From Gnetum montanum (lineage: Eukaryota; Streptophyta; Gnetopsida; Gnetales; Gnetaceae): a DNA stretch of 64,000 nucleotides. The stretch lies in NCBI GenBank assembly GCA_015680685.1, contig MNCI01008972.1, positions 21,310 to 85,309 of the forward strand, in the 5' to 3' direction. The notes beneath the pieces are model-generated. The model saw only the letters and a list, made by a program, of their open reading frames with translations. It did not search any database and was not told the origin of the DNA. Below are positions 11,542 to 20,616 of this stretch, in pieces (position 1 is the first letter of the stretch; each line of letters begins with the position of its first letter). The position numbers and the translations under genes are program-made.

Positions 11542-13512
11542 CTATAATTCCAAAGATAAAACAGCTTCTGAACCGTAAAAAAGACTATATGGTGTTTTAC
11601 CTGTTGGAGTTCGATGTGTAGTACGGTATGCCCACAATGCATATATCAATTGTTCGTGCCATCTTCGCTTGCTTTGGGTGAGCATCTTTTTAAGTATTGC
11701 GATAATCATTTTGTTCGTTGCCTCTGCTTGCCCATTGCTCTGAGGATAGTAAGGGGATGAAAACGAGTGTTTGATCCCTAGACTTTCGCAAAAGGTTTTG
11801 GTCTCGACACTGCTAAATTGTGGCCCGTTGTCAGTGATGATTGTCATGGGAATGCCAAAGCGGGTTACAATGTTTTCGAAAATGAAATTGCATATATGTT
11901 TAGATGTAGTTTTTCGAAGGGGAGAAGCTTCTACCCACTTCGTAAAATATTCAGTTGCAGTTATGATGAAACTATGCCCTGCGGAAGATGAGGGTGTTAT
12001 CGGGCCGATAACGTCCAATCCCCACTTTTGAAAGGGCCACGTGATTTGCGCTGTATGCAACTCATTTGGTGGGACATGTATTAGATTGCTGTGTTTTTGA
12101 AAAGTACTACATGTTTTGACCTTGGAGAGACAGTCGTATTCCATGTGCGGCCAATAATAGCCTAAGCGTCTGATCTTTGTTGCCATGGCTTTTGGCGCTA
12201 TGTGTCCTCCACATAGTCCATCGTGTACTTGTTCGACAATGGTTTGGGCATCGGTACTATTGACGCATGTTAGCAATATGCCTTCGTAGGATCTGCGACA
12301 TAACGTGTCCCCTACTAGGGTATACTGCTTAGAATGTTTTTGTACTGCATCCTTTTCCACATTTGTTAGATGTCGTGGTGTTTCGCCACGTAGAAGGTAT
12401 TCTTTTATGTCATCATACCATTCTACTGTGCGTATCGTACTAACAGATGCGATTGGCAGCGTGTCGAGGGTATCGGTTATTGGTTCGGCACAACTGGTTA
12501 TGGAGCTTGGCAATGTGTGGAACATGTCAGGTGATATGTTTAATGCCAAGGTGGCTAGTGCATCTGCGATGGTATTGTCATTTCTAGAGATGTGTTGCAC
12601 ATCGATGCTTTCGAATCGTCTTATTAGGTGTTTTGCCAAATCGCAGTATGGTTGTAAATGTTGGGCTTTACATGTATAGATGTCTGTGACCTGGTTTATG
12701 GCTAGTTGCGAGTCTCCTCTAACAACAAGACATGTGGTGTCTAAAGCTAATGCTGCCACGATACCTCTAAGGAGACCTTCGTACTCTACTATGTTGTTTG
12801 TACAATGAAATTTGAAACGATAGGCAAAGGGTCGGATCTCCCCAGAGGGATAGGTGATGACAGCGGCTGCACTTCCTCCTCGAGAGGTGGATGCTCCATC
12901 AAAGTTTAAAATGGCGTCGTAGTCGTCAAGCACTATATTTATTGCGGTTATATTCTCATCCGAGAACTCTGGTTCTATTATCGCTTGATCGCGCGTTGGT
13001 GACGTGGCCATTTGATTTGCTATGGCTTGACCTTTGACTGATGATTGCGCTATGTAGTGCAAGTCAAATTCAGCTATCATGGCTTTCCAGCGGGCTATTC
13101 CACTCGTTTCGTAAATGTTTCCTATGATGGCCCTGAGCACATTGTCCTTGCAAATTATATTAACTTGGTTACGGAAGAGGTAATGTCGCCATTTTCTCAA
13201 AGAAAAGACCAAAGCTAAACAGGACCTCTCCACGTCGTTATACCTTTTCTCGTGAGCGACTAATGCATGGCTTAGGTTATATACAGGGACTTCGGTTCCG
13301 TCATCTCGTTTCTGGCAAAGCATAGACGTGATTGACGAATCCGAAGTAGCGAGGTAGATGTAAAATGGTTTATCGTTTTGAGGTGGATAAACCGTGGGTA
13401 ATTGGGCAAGTGTCGTTTTAATGTTATCGAATGCTTCTTGACACTGCGGAGTCCATTCAAAATGGACATTCTTGCATAACAAGTGGTTCATAGGTTTTAG
13501 TTTGTCTATCAA
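11542..13512 (-). CDS. RNase H and integrase part of Tat-like Pol
   Basis: A 656-residue open frame. Residues ~1-150 are the retroviral-type RNase H that follows reverse transcriptase ('FYIYLATSDSSI', 'EKRYNDVERSCLALVFSL', 'WRHYLF'). Residues ~195-330 are a second, archaeal-type RNase H ('LNFDGASTSRGGSAAAV', 'NNIVEYEGLLRGI', 'VRGDSQLAINQV') with D, E and D in the expected places. Residues ~425-480 hold the integrase zinc domain (HDGLCGGH; the CxxC pair reads CLSKVKTC). Residues ~500-620 hold the core with 'WGLDVIGPI', 'TDNGPQF' and 'NGQAEATNK', giving the D, D and E. RNase H removes template RNA and integrase inserts the DNA copy. The frame has no start of its own: it is the downstream part of a longer Pol whose upstream frames are broken. 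It ends at a stop before the integrase tail. Confidence 0.9.
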   Translation of the reverse strand: MIDKLKPMNHLLCKNVHFEWTPQCQEAFDNIKTTLAQLPTVYPPQNDKPFYIYLATSDSSITSMLCQKRDDGTEVPVYNLSHALVAHEKRYNDVERSCLALVFSLRKWRHYLFRNQVNIICKDNVLRAIIGNIYETSGIARWKAMIAEFDLHYIAQSSVKGQAIANQMATSPTRDQAIIEPEFSDENITAINIVLDDYDAILNFDGASTSRGGSAAAVITYPSGEIRPFAYRFKFHCTNNIVEYEGLLRGIVAALALDTTCLVVRGDSQLAINQVTDIYTCKAQHLQPYCDLAKHLIRRFESIDVQHISRNDNTIADALATLALNISPDMFHTLPSSITSCAEPITDTLDTLPIASVSTIRTVEWYDDIKEYLLRGETPRHLTNVEKDAVQKHSKQYTLVGDTLCRRSYEGILLTCVNSTDAQTIVEQVHDGLCGGHIAPKAMATKIRRLGYYWPHMEYDCLSKVKTCSTFQKHSNLIHVPPNELHTAQITWPFQKWGLDVIGPITPSSSAGHSFIITATEYFTKWVEASPLRKTTSKHICNFIFENIVTRFGIPMTIITDNGPQFSSVETKTFCESLGIKHSFSSPYYPQSNGQAEATNKMIIAILKKMLTQSKRRWHEQLIYALWAYRTTHRTPTGKTPYSLFYGSEAVLSLEL

Positions 13513-13536
13513 TTTTTCTATGAAGCGCCTGATAAA

Positions 13537-14320
13537 CTACAATCTACCTTGTAGACCTCGAAGTTCGGTAAGGTTGCCTAGTGGTTTCAGGTTTGTTATG
13601 GCTTTAACCTTATCGGGGTCTACTCGTATCCCTGCCTCTGAGGCTATAAATCCAACCATTTTGCCTGTCTTGACGCCGAAGACACATTTTTTCGAGTTGA
13701 GTCTCAATTCATACTTTAAACAATGTTTTAATACCAAGTCAAGGTCTTGTACATGTTATTCTGATGTTTTGAACTTAACCACAATGTCATCTACATAGTC
13801 GTTGAGCGAGTGCAACATGTAATCACTAAAGATGAATGTCATGACTCTTTGATACGTGGCCCTAGCGTTCTTGAGACCGAATGGCATCATTGTGTAACAA
13901 AAGGTTCCCCATGGTGTCATAAAGGTTGTTCGAAGCTGATGCTCCGGGTTTATGCGTATTTGATTGTATCCCGAGAAGCTTTCCATAAAAGATAATAACA
14001 GCGGTCGAGTCAACAAGCTGATCGATGCTGGGTAGAGGAAAATCATCTTTTATGGTTGCAACATTTAAATCCCGAAAGTCAATGCATAAGCGAATGCTTC
14101 CGTTCTTCTTCGGGACAATGACCATGTTGGATACCCACTCGGCGTAATCAACAGCCCGGATGAAACCAGCCTGATAAAGCTTGGTGATCTCATTACGAAC
14201 TGCCAATGCCACTTCGGGTTTAACCTTTCGTGCCTTTTCTTTTACCGGTCTCAATTTTGGGTCAATGATAATGTTGTGCTAGACAATTCATGGATCTAGT
14301 CCGGGCATGTCCATATAAGA
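13537..14320 (-). pseudogene. Reverse transcriptase of Tat-like Pol, frameshifted
   Basis: Three minus-strand pieces make up the domain. The first, 14254-~14000, has 'AGFIRAVDYAEWVSNMVIV' and 'KKNGSIRLCIDFRDLN' (fingers). The second, ~14046-13756, has 'FMTPWGTFCYTMMPFGLKNA' and the catalytic YVDD motif in 'LNDYVDDIVV'. The third, 13737-13537, has 'LRLNSKKCVFGVKTGK' and 'GLQGRL' (thumb). There is a frameshift at about 14000-14040, a stop between the second and third pieces (near 13755) and another at about 13535 before the RNase H frame. The enzyme copies element RNA into DNA; this copy cannot. Confidence 0.9.
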
Positions 14321-15004
14321 TCAAGCGAATGCTTTCATATTTTCCCTAAGCACGTCTTCAATGTTTTTGGCTAGGTGCGATTTTAGTAATGTGCTTAATT
14401 TTAGTATTTTAATTTCCCCATCGGGCATGGTTATGGGGGTTTCGTTCAACGGGTCTTCGGTGATATTTTCGGCTTCTATGTCGAGGGATTTTGTCATGCC
14501 TTTGTAGTCTTCTATTATTTGCTGTGTTGAGGCGATGACTGCGTCGTCCGTTACTGAACTTAAGTGGATGAGGTTTATGTTCATGTCCCTTGCAATTTTG
14601 CCGTATGATCCATCGATAATTAACGGTTCGGTTAAGTGCTGGCAATCCATCAAGCTTGCTCCTGCCAATAAACGGAGAGCTGAATGAGCTAATGGGTATC
14701 GTTCTATGTTCTTTGATAATTTTAGATATGTGTACATGCATGATGGTGGATTATCATCACACCAAGACACGTGGCAGTTTAAGGCCATACCAGGCAGCGA
14801 GTGGCAATTTAACGCCTTACCGGGCCACGAGTAATCTAGAGGTGGCAGTTTAAGGCCATACCAGGCCATGGGTGGTAGTTTAACGCTTGAATGTTCGGCG
14901 TAAATGTCCAGAATGGGGTCCACGGGGGAACCAGGGTGTGGTAATTTCTGTTTTTTTTTATTATTTCTGAGCGAATTTTTGGCGAAAAATGAGTAAAAAG
15001 GCAA
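14321..15004 (-). pseudogene. Protease-RT linker of Tat-like Pol, fused to repeat sequence
   Basis: A 227-residue open frame. Its C-terminal half ('LIHLSSVTDDAVIASTQQI', 'KNIEDVLRENMKAFA') leads into the reverse transcriptase start at 14254. The N-terminal ~90 residues translate 'gtttaaggccatacc'-type repeats and look non-coding. The protease that should come first lies about 5.6 kb away at 20617-22134, so this is where the plus-strand module separates protease from reverse transcriptase. Confidence 0.6.
14755..14885. repeat. Short repeats at left edge of plus-strand module
   Basis: Units of 'gtggcagtttaaggccatac' alternate with 'gtggcaatttaacgcc'. Similar 'tagtttaacgtcatt' units occur at 20210-20345 at the other edge of the module, and related 'agtttatagtc' units occur in the 3' UTR. 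Confidence 0.7.
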
Positions 15005-15049
15005 AAAGTAGCAGACTGGGAGGCGGCGGCGCCAGCATCAGCAGAGCGC

Positions 15050-15058
15050 TATAAAAAG
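15050..15058 (+). promoter_or_regulatory. TATA box of the plus-strand module
   Basis: TATAAAAAG on the plus strand lies in GC-rich sequence about 220 bases before the ATG at 15276. It is on the opposite strand to gag-pol, which suggests that the module has its own promoter. Confidence 0.55.
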
Positions 15059-15406
15059 GGGGAGGGAAGCTTCATTTGTCACATTGCATTCTGAGCGTAA
15101 GCGACTGAGCGAGCGTAAGCGTAAACTGTGAAACCTAGCGTAAGCGTAAACCCAAACTACAGCGTAGACGCTAGCAATCAAACCCCAGCGTAGACGCCGA
15201 GCGTAGAAGGTCGAGCATAGGCGTACAGAGTTTCAACCCTCAGCGTGAGCTATCAATCCCAGCGTAGACGTCGAGATGGGCAAGGGCAAGGAGGTGGAAG
15301 GGCAAGGTAGGAAGAGTCCTGACTCGACCTTCGTCGAGGAGAGCGAAGCCATGCTGCAGTGCCTGCCCCAGCCAAGGATTCCATCATGGCCTGGAACATC
15401 ACACAG

Positions 15407-16246
15407 GTAGGCTTTGATCCTGTCTCTGTTAGTTATTTTTGCCTATACGTGCTTCGTAGCGTAGACAATCTCGTAGGGGTTTTCGGCGTATACGCTGAGC
15501 GTAAAATCACAGCGTAAAGATGTCGGCGTGTACGCCGAGCATAGAGTCACAGCGTAAAGACGTCAGCATATACGTCGAGCGTAGAGTCACAGCGTAAACA
15601 CGTCGGCGTCTACGCCGAGCGTACAGTAATAGCGTAAAATCAGGTTAGCGTTGACTGTCATAGCATAATCTGTTTTCAGTGCACAGCGTAATCACTTTTT
15701 CTTGCTGAAGGCCATACGGCGTAAGAAGTTTTCTATGCACAAAGTTTTCTTTTTTATCGGTGTGGACGATCTACGCTGTGACGGCGTATACGCTGAGGGT
15801 TTCTTCGGCGCATACGCTGAACGTACATAGTTCTTTCAAGTATGATGTAGCATAGACTTGTTTTTCATGTTTTCTGGCGTAAAAGCATAGACTATTTACA
15901 CTGGCCCCTTCTGTGGCGTATACGCTGAGGGTTTCTTCAGCGTATACGCTGAGTGTAAGAGGTTCAGGCGTCAGCGTAAATAGTTAGTTGTCAGTGTATA
16001 CGCTAGGTCAGGCAGCGTATACGCCGAGTGTGAACAGATTTTGGCAGCGTGTACGCTAGGTTTAGCAACGTATTCGCTAGGCGTAAACAAATTTCGACAG
16101 CGTGTACGCTAGGTTTTAACAACGTATACGCCGAGCGTAAACAGTTAGAAAATTTTTCTAAGTGTTAGTCTACGATGTGAACCTTGGTTTTTGGCGTTGT
16201 TTTGGTGCATGGCTGATTTTATGTTGGTACTCTAGTTGTTTACAAG
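15407..16246 (+). repeat. First intron, packed with AGCGTATACGCT-type motifs
   Basis: The region between donor GTAGGC and acceptor TTTACAAG is filled with 'gcgtatacgct', 'agcgtaaa', 'gcgtagac' and variants, spaced 10-40 bases apart. Exact GCGTATACGCT occurs near 15486, 15785, 15915 and 15939. The preceding 5' UTR (15090-15275) has the same 'agcgtaagcg' wording. Confidence 0.75.
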
Positions 16247-17050
16247 GACAGCAAGCCTTTTCTCCTCGTGGTTGAGCTTGTCGGGGTGCTAACATGGTTT
16301 GACCCCATGGAGGCGAATGAGCCTACCCTGGACCTAACCGTGGAACACAACGGGGTTTGGTTCAGAGAAGGTGCGTCTGAATTCCTATCCTTCGTACTAG
16401 ACAACTTTAAAGTAGTTATCTGGTCGCACCTAAATGAATTGGTGGTGTGGAGCATAGTTGAGGCAATGCTGCCAAGAGCCGCGAAGGGTGTCGTTGTCTT
16501 CATGGAAGACATCGATGAGGGGCAATTTACAAATGAGGACGGTTCTTCCCGCGGGCCTAAGTCCACATGCCCATTAGCGCGCGTGTGTGCCCAATTACCA
16601 CGAGGGCAGGACTACCTCGACAACATACTATTCTTAGCCCCATGCGCGCATACATTGTTCCAAAACCCTCCTGGCACAATATATCGAGTGGGCAGGTAGG
16701 ACCATTCAAGTTCACTGCTTCTTTTCGTCGTTTGGCATTTGCCTCAGTTTTAACATCCGCTCGTTTTGTAGGCCTAAAGTTAATGCAGACGGAATATGTG
16801 TTGAAGATGATGGGCTTGCCTTAACTCGTACTGCTCTAGAGGCATTTATGGTAGGTCCTTTCCTTCGTAAAACTGTATTAGGTCTAATGAAGGGGGATAT
16901 CATCTATTTTCACCAACGATTCTCTAGAGCGTTGGCATTGTGCCAAGCTCGTGGATGGCTAGATAAAGGTTGGTCGGACCAGGGGCCAGTTTTCCCTCGT
17001 GACTCTGGTCGAGGCAGCACATCCAAGTCTACAATGGGAGGTAAACGATA
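16247..17050 (+). pseudogene. FCP1/NIF-like HAD domain without catalytic acids
   Basis: The exons read 'KPFLLVVELVGVLTWF', then 'WFREGASEFLSFVLDNFKVV' followed by 'IWSHLNELVVWSIVEAML', then 'DNILFLAPCAHTLFQNPPGT' followed by 'IYRVGR', continuing after an intron (16696-16771). The pattern matches the RNA polymerase CTD-phosphatase-like fold: a buried strand with D-x-D-x-T, 'RP...EFL.F....F.V.IWSS', and 'N.LL.DDSP......PP.T'. Here the first Asp pair is replaced by V-E-L-V-G, and the DDSP stretch reads LAPC. It should therefore not act as a phosphatase. The fold assignment rests on my pattern reading only. Confidence 0.55.
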
Positions 17051-17125
17051 ATGTCTTTTGGATGTGCTAACGTGTTTTAACTGCCGAGGGTTATACTGAT
17101 ACGACAATCTTATATTGTGTTTACA

Positions 17126-18165
17126 GTTGATGCACCTCCTAGCAGGGATCCTATCACAATCGGGCGAACTGAGACCACACTGTCAATGAAGTTCGGGGAG
17201 GTGACTAAGGCCCAAAAATGGTTACGCAACCATGCTTCGCCATCTATTGTTCGCTGCTTGGATAATGTTGGCCTTATGGAGCTCTTCATCCTGATGTATC
17301 AATAGGGGAAATGATTGGGATCGTGGATTCTTTTAATGAGTCTGTCTCGTACTATAGCACCTGGATTAAGGGTGTTAACGTAGTTTTCCATCTGTCACCA
17401 GAATTCTTTTCAAATTTATTTGGGGTACCGGAAGATGGCATAAATGTTGTTTTAGACAGAGCTCATAAAGAGCTTCATACGGTGCGCGAGTTGGAGGACT
17501 GGTTGGGTCTGGCCAAGGGTGCCAAAGGGTTCCCGATGCAAGGGAAAGCTAAGGTGGAGGAGGTAAATGAATTGTATCCCCTGTTTAGGGCGCGGGTGTT
17601 TCCAAAGACCCTTTCTCAGGTGCGAAGCCTTGGGGTTGAGGCTATGCACGTTATGTGAACTATTCTGAAGACTGGCATGTGCTATAACTGGGCTGAATTT
17701 CTGTTGTCAGGCATGCACAAGGAGATAGTGCAATTGCGCTCGAACGTCGAGGCGCAATCCCACTTCACCTTTGTGTTCTTCGCTGGTTACCTTCATCGCT
17801 TCGCTGAGTTTTGGGTAGTCCGCGCAGGTAACAAGTTTGTTCTACGGGATTGGGGTCAACTATCCCGCCCGTGGATCAATCACTTGTTTGAGACAGCCAA
17901 GTCCCAAGATGCGCCTGAAGGCATCGATGAGTCCGTGTCTATTACGACCGGGGGATCATCGAGTACCTCCATTCATACTCGCCATAGTCTGGGGTTAGAG
18001 CCAAATAATGTGCCCCTCACTGCAAGAAGAGCTGAGCGGGTTATCAAAGAAACCGTGGGCCAGGCCAAAACAAAGCTGAAGAAACACGAACGCCCAACTG
18101 AGGAAGCTTCTAATGTGAGGGAGCCACGAGTCAAGCGCATAAGATTTAAGATGCCCAGAATGTAG
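17126..18165 (+). pseudogene. Plant-transposon-like domain of the module
   Basis: Pieces in order: 'ITIGRTETTLSMKFGEVTKA' with 'ASPSIVRCLDNVGLMELFIL' (17126-17304), then 'NESVSYYSTWIKGVNVVFHL' with 'FFSNLFGVPEDG' (17311-17658), then 'MCYNWAEFLLSGMHKEI' and 'HFTFVFFAGYLHRFAEFWVV' (17677-18165), ending in a basic tail. The 'V.F.LS..F....FGVP.DG' pattern parallels 'V.VSYSLEAIA.ALGLPE' at 8010-8060 in the non-autonomous element. A frame break near 17305 and a TGA at 17656 interrupt it. Confidence 0.5.
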
Positions 18166-18261
18166 ACTTCGCTCGTGCATTGTTTTATTGTTTTCATTTT
18201 GTCCATAATTTTTCTTTTCAATCGCTTACATGTCACTAACGTCTTTGGCCTGATTTGAGAA

Positions 18262-19660
18262 GTGAGGAAGCAGGTGCTAGAAACTATTACGGAGGAGGAG
18301 GAGACGAACACGGAGAGGAATAATGAAGAGGAAAATGTGGACAAGGATCAGGGAGGAGGAACAGAGGAATTAAAGGAGAACACCATGGAAACTGAGTCGT
18401 TGAATGACCAAGGTGGTGTCGAACAAATGTTCCGCAGCTTTCTTCAGGGAGATCTGGATTTAGGCGACCCCCCAGAAGGTGATGAGGAGCGTGGTATGTT
18501 TTCTTTTTATCTTATTTCAACTTGCCCTGTTAGTTGTCATTTCTACGGTATTTTATTTTCATTTTTTCATTTTTTCTCAAATGAAGGGAGTGAAACCAGG
18601 ACGGTGCGCTTAGATGTACCCATGAAGACGGTTCCCCCTGAGAGGACCGCTGAGGTTAGTTCTCGCACCCGTGAGCCATGTACTTGGTCATAAATGCCAA
18701 GTAAGATGGATTTTGTTGCCGGAATCGCAGAAGAAGTTGTCGAACGAATTCAGGAGACCCACCCCGAAATAGGTATAATGTTTTTAAATGGTTTACCGTT
18801 TTAGATTGTCACGCCCTGTGTCTGTTGTCTTAACATTTGATCTCTTCATACGCATAGGTGCCAAGTTGAGGTGGGATCCCTCTGAGGTGATTAGCATCGA
18901 CAGTTTGCCTACACTGCCCCCAAAAGTGGAACAGGTACCAAGGCCGGTTTACGATGAGGTGGCGGAAAGCCTTGTCCATAACGCCAAGTCAGTGTGGACC
19001 TGTAGGCGATCCATCGAACAACTATGGTTGCAGATTTAGACAAAGGAGAAGGAAGTCTCCAAGTTATCAGCCGAACGCGACGACCTCAAGGCTTGTTATG
19101 AATTCGCTTCGGCTAGATTGGCAGGTGATAGTTCTTGGCGAACGTCCGAGATTACGTACAATAGATATTGGGACTTGTTAAATCGCCATGCGTCACTAAC
19201 TCGAAGGTTTGCAGAACGTAAAGCCCAGATAGACCTATTGAATCTGAAATGCTAGGATTGGAAGGCATTTGCCTCCAAGGTGCATAAGTGGGGGCAAGAT
19301 GAGAAGAATCATAAGCACCACTATAAGAAATCATTGAAAGAAGTTTTTATAGAGAAACGGCAACTTGAGATGTTCGTAGAGGGTTTGGGCTTACGTTCTG
19401 CGTTCGATACCTTTGCGGAGAACACCATAGTCGAGATGGAATCTCCTAAGAGGGTTATTACCACTGCTTCTGGGGAAGTTACTGTGGGTGAATTTCCTCT
19501 GAAACGTCCAGTTTGGTCAGCCGTTGACAAGGGAAAGGCCTTGGTAGACGTCGACCTAGGCCTTGGTGAGACAGATTGGGCTAGTGTTTCGGAGGAGGAA
19601 ATCCTTTGTCGATTGGAGTTTGGTTTCGGGAGATCTCCTATAGTAAGTATTTTGTCATTG
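18262..19660 (+). pseudogene. Acidic and coiled-coil C-terminal part of the module
   Basis: The 18262-18500 stretch is very acidic ('EEEETNTERNNEEE'). At 18960-19300 there are heptad-like charged helices ('KEKEVSKLSAERDDLKACY', 'RRFAERKAQIDLLNLK'), and at 19300-19660 a further helical part ending 'ASVSEEEILCRLEFGFGRSP'. Stops at 19037 and 19253 interrupt it. Introns are likely around 18493-18590, 18655-18857 and 19641-19740, as each has a GT start and an AG end at a change of frame. Confidence 0.5.
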
Positions 19661-19842
19661 TGAAATTGATTTGCTAAAGAATGTTTGAAATTTTGACGCT
19701 CTCTTGTTCTTATATTAGTTGTCTCATTTTGTATTTTCAGGATGAAGGTTGTGACGATCCTCAAGAGGCTGGCCCCAGCGAAGCAGGGGCCCCTAACGCC
19801 GGTGGATCAAAAGGGGACGATCCTCCCGTCCCAGATGCTTAG

Positions 19843-20380
19843 TTTTTTTTTTTTTTTAGTTTTTGTAGTTTTTTCTTTGGAACTATGCTAACTCAAATTG
19901 ATACGGAAATTGTAAATAGAAAACTTTGAGATAAACGGAAACTATTGACACTTATAATTGTACAGTATTGCATGTAAACAATTTTTTTGTTGATTTTGAG
20001 TTTGATTGCACACATGACACGGCAATGTAAAATATTTTGGTTTATTTTTTCATTTGTTCTAAGTATAATATGTAGATGTAATTATAAGAGGAGAAACGAA
20101 GCACAAGTGTGTGATCTAGTTTAAGGCCATTTTGGGCCCCATTGTAAACAATTAATATTTCGGATAACGCAGATGGATTTCTTGGTTGACCGACCATTGT
20201 TGATCGTGGCTAGTTTTATGTCATTGCGGACATGCTAGTTTAATGTCATTTCGAACTAGGAGTGTAGTTTAATGTTTTTTTTTTTGATTTTTTGTAGTTT
20301 AACATCGTTTCGGACATGCTATAGTTTAACGTCATTTTGGACTGGTTGAGATTGTATTATTTTAGGAATTTTTTGATTTT
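19843..20380. other. AT-rich spacer after the module, no gene
   Basis: A T-run follows the module stop codon. The stretch then holds 'tagtttaatgtcatttcgg' units between 20210 and 20345, similar to those at 14755-14885. I see no coding sequence. The linker after protease resumes on the minus strand from about 20390. Confidence 0.6.
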
Positions 20381-20616
20381 TTTCTTTTTAATGTTAGGTG
20401 ATGTGTCAACGGGTACGATTCTGTATTCAGCATCCCCTTCGCTGATCACGTTGAATGGTAATTCAGCCCAAGGGACGTCTGATGGAATGACTTCTATGTC
20501 AGTGTTTTCTCGTGTTTCGGTATTTGTGGCGAGTTCTGTGTTAGTTTCTAATTGAGAAGGTGTATGTACGGTGTCAGGCGTAGGTGTTTCTATTTTAGGT
20601 GGATTTGGATTACTGC

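Larger units (their letters stand above)
15276..19842 (+). pseudogene. Spliced module: FCP1-like, plant transposon domain, coiled coil
   Basis: This is a multi-exon gene on the strand opposite gag-pol. Exon 1 is 15276-15406 with donor GTAGGC. The next exon starts near 16247. Later donors and acceptors include 16696, 16771, 17051, 17125 and 19740. The last exon, 19741-19842, ends in TAG. The product has three parts: an FCP1/NIF-like domain, a domain like 'putative plant transposon protein', and an acidic to coiled-coil tail. Lesions are a frame break near 17305, stops at 17656, 19037 and 19253, and possibly one frame change at the exon 1 junction. By architecture it resembles host sequence captured by a retroelement. 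Function is unknown to me. Alternatives are an extra element ORF of long standing, or a separate insertion without recognisable ends. Confidence 0.6.
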
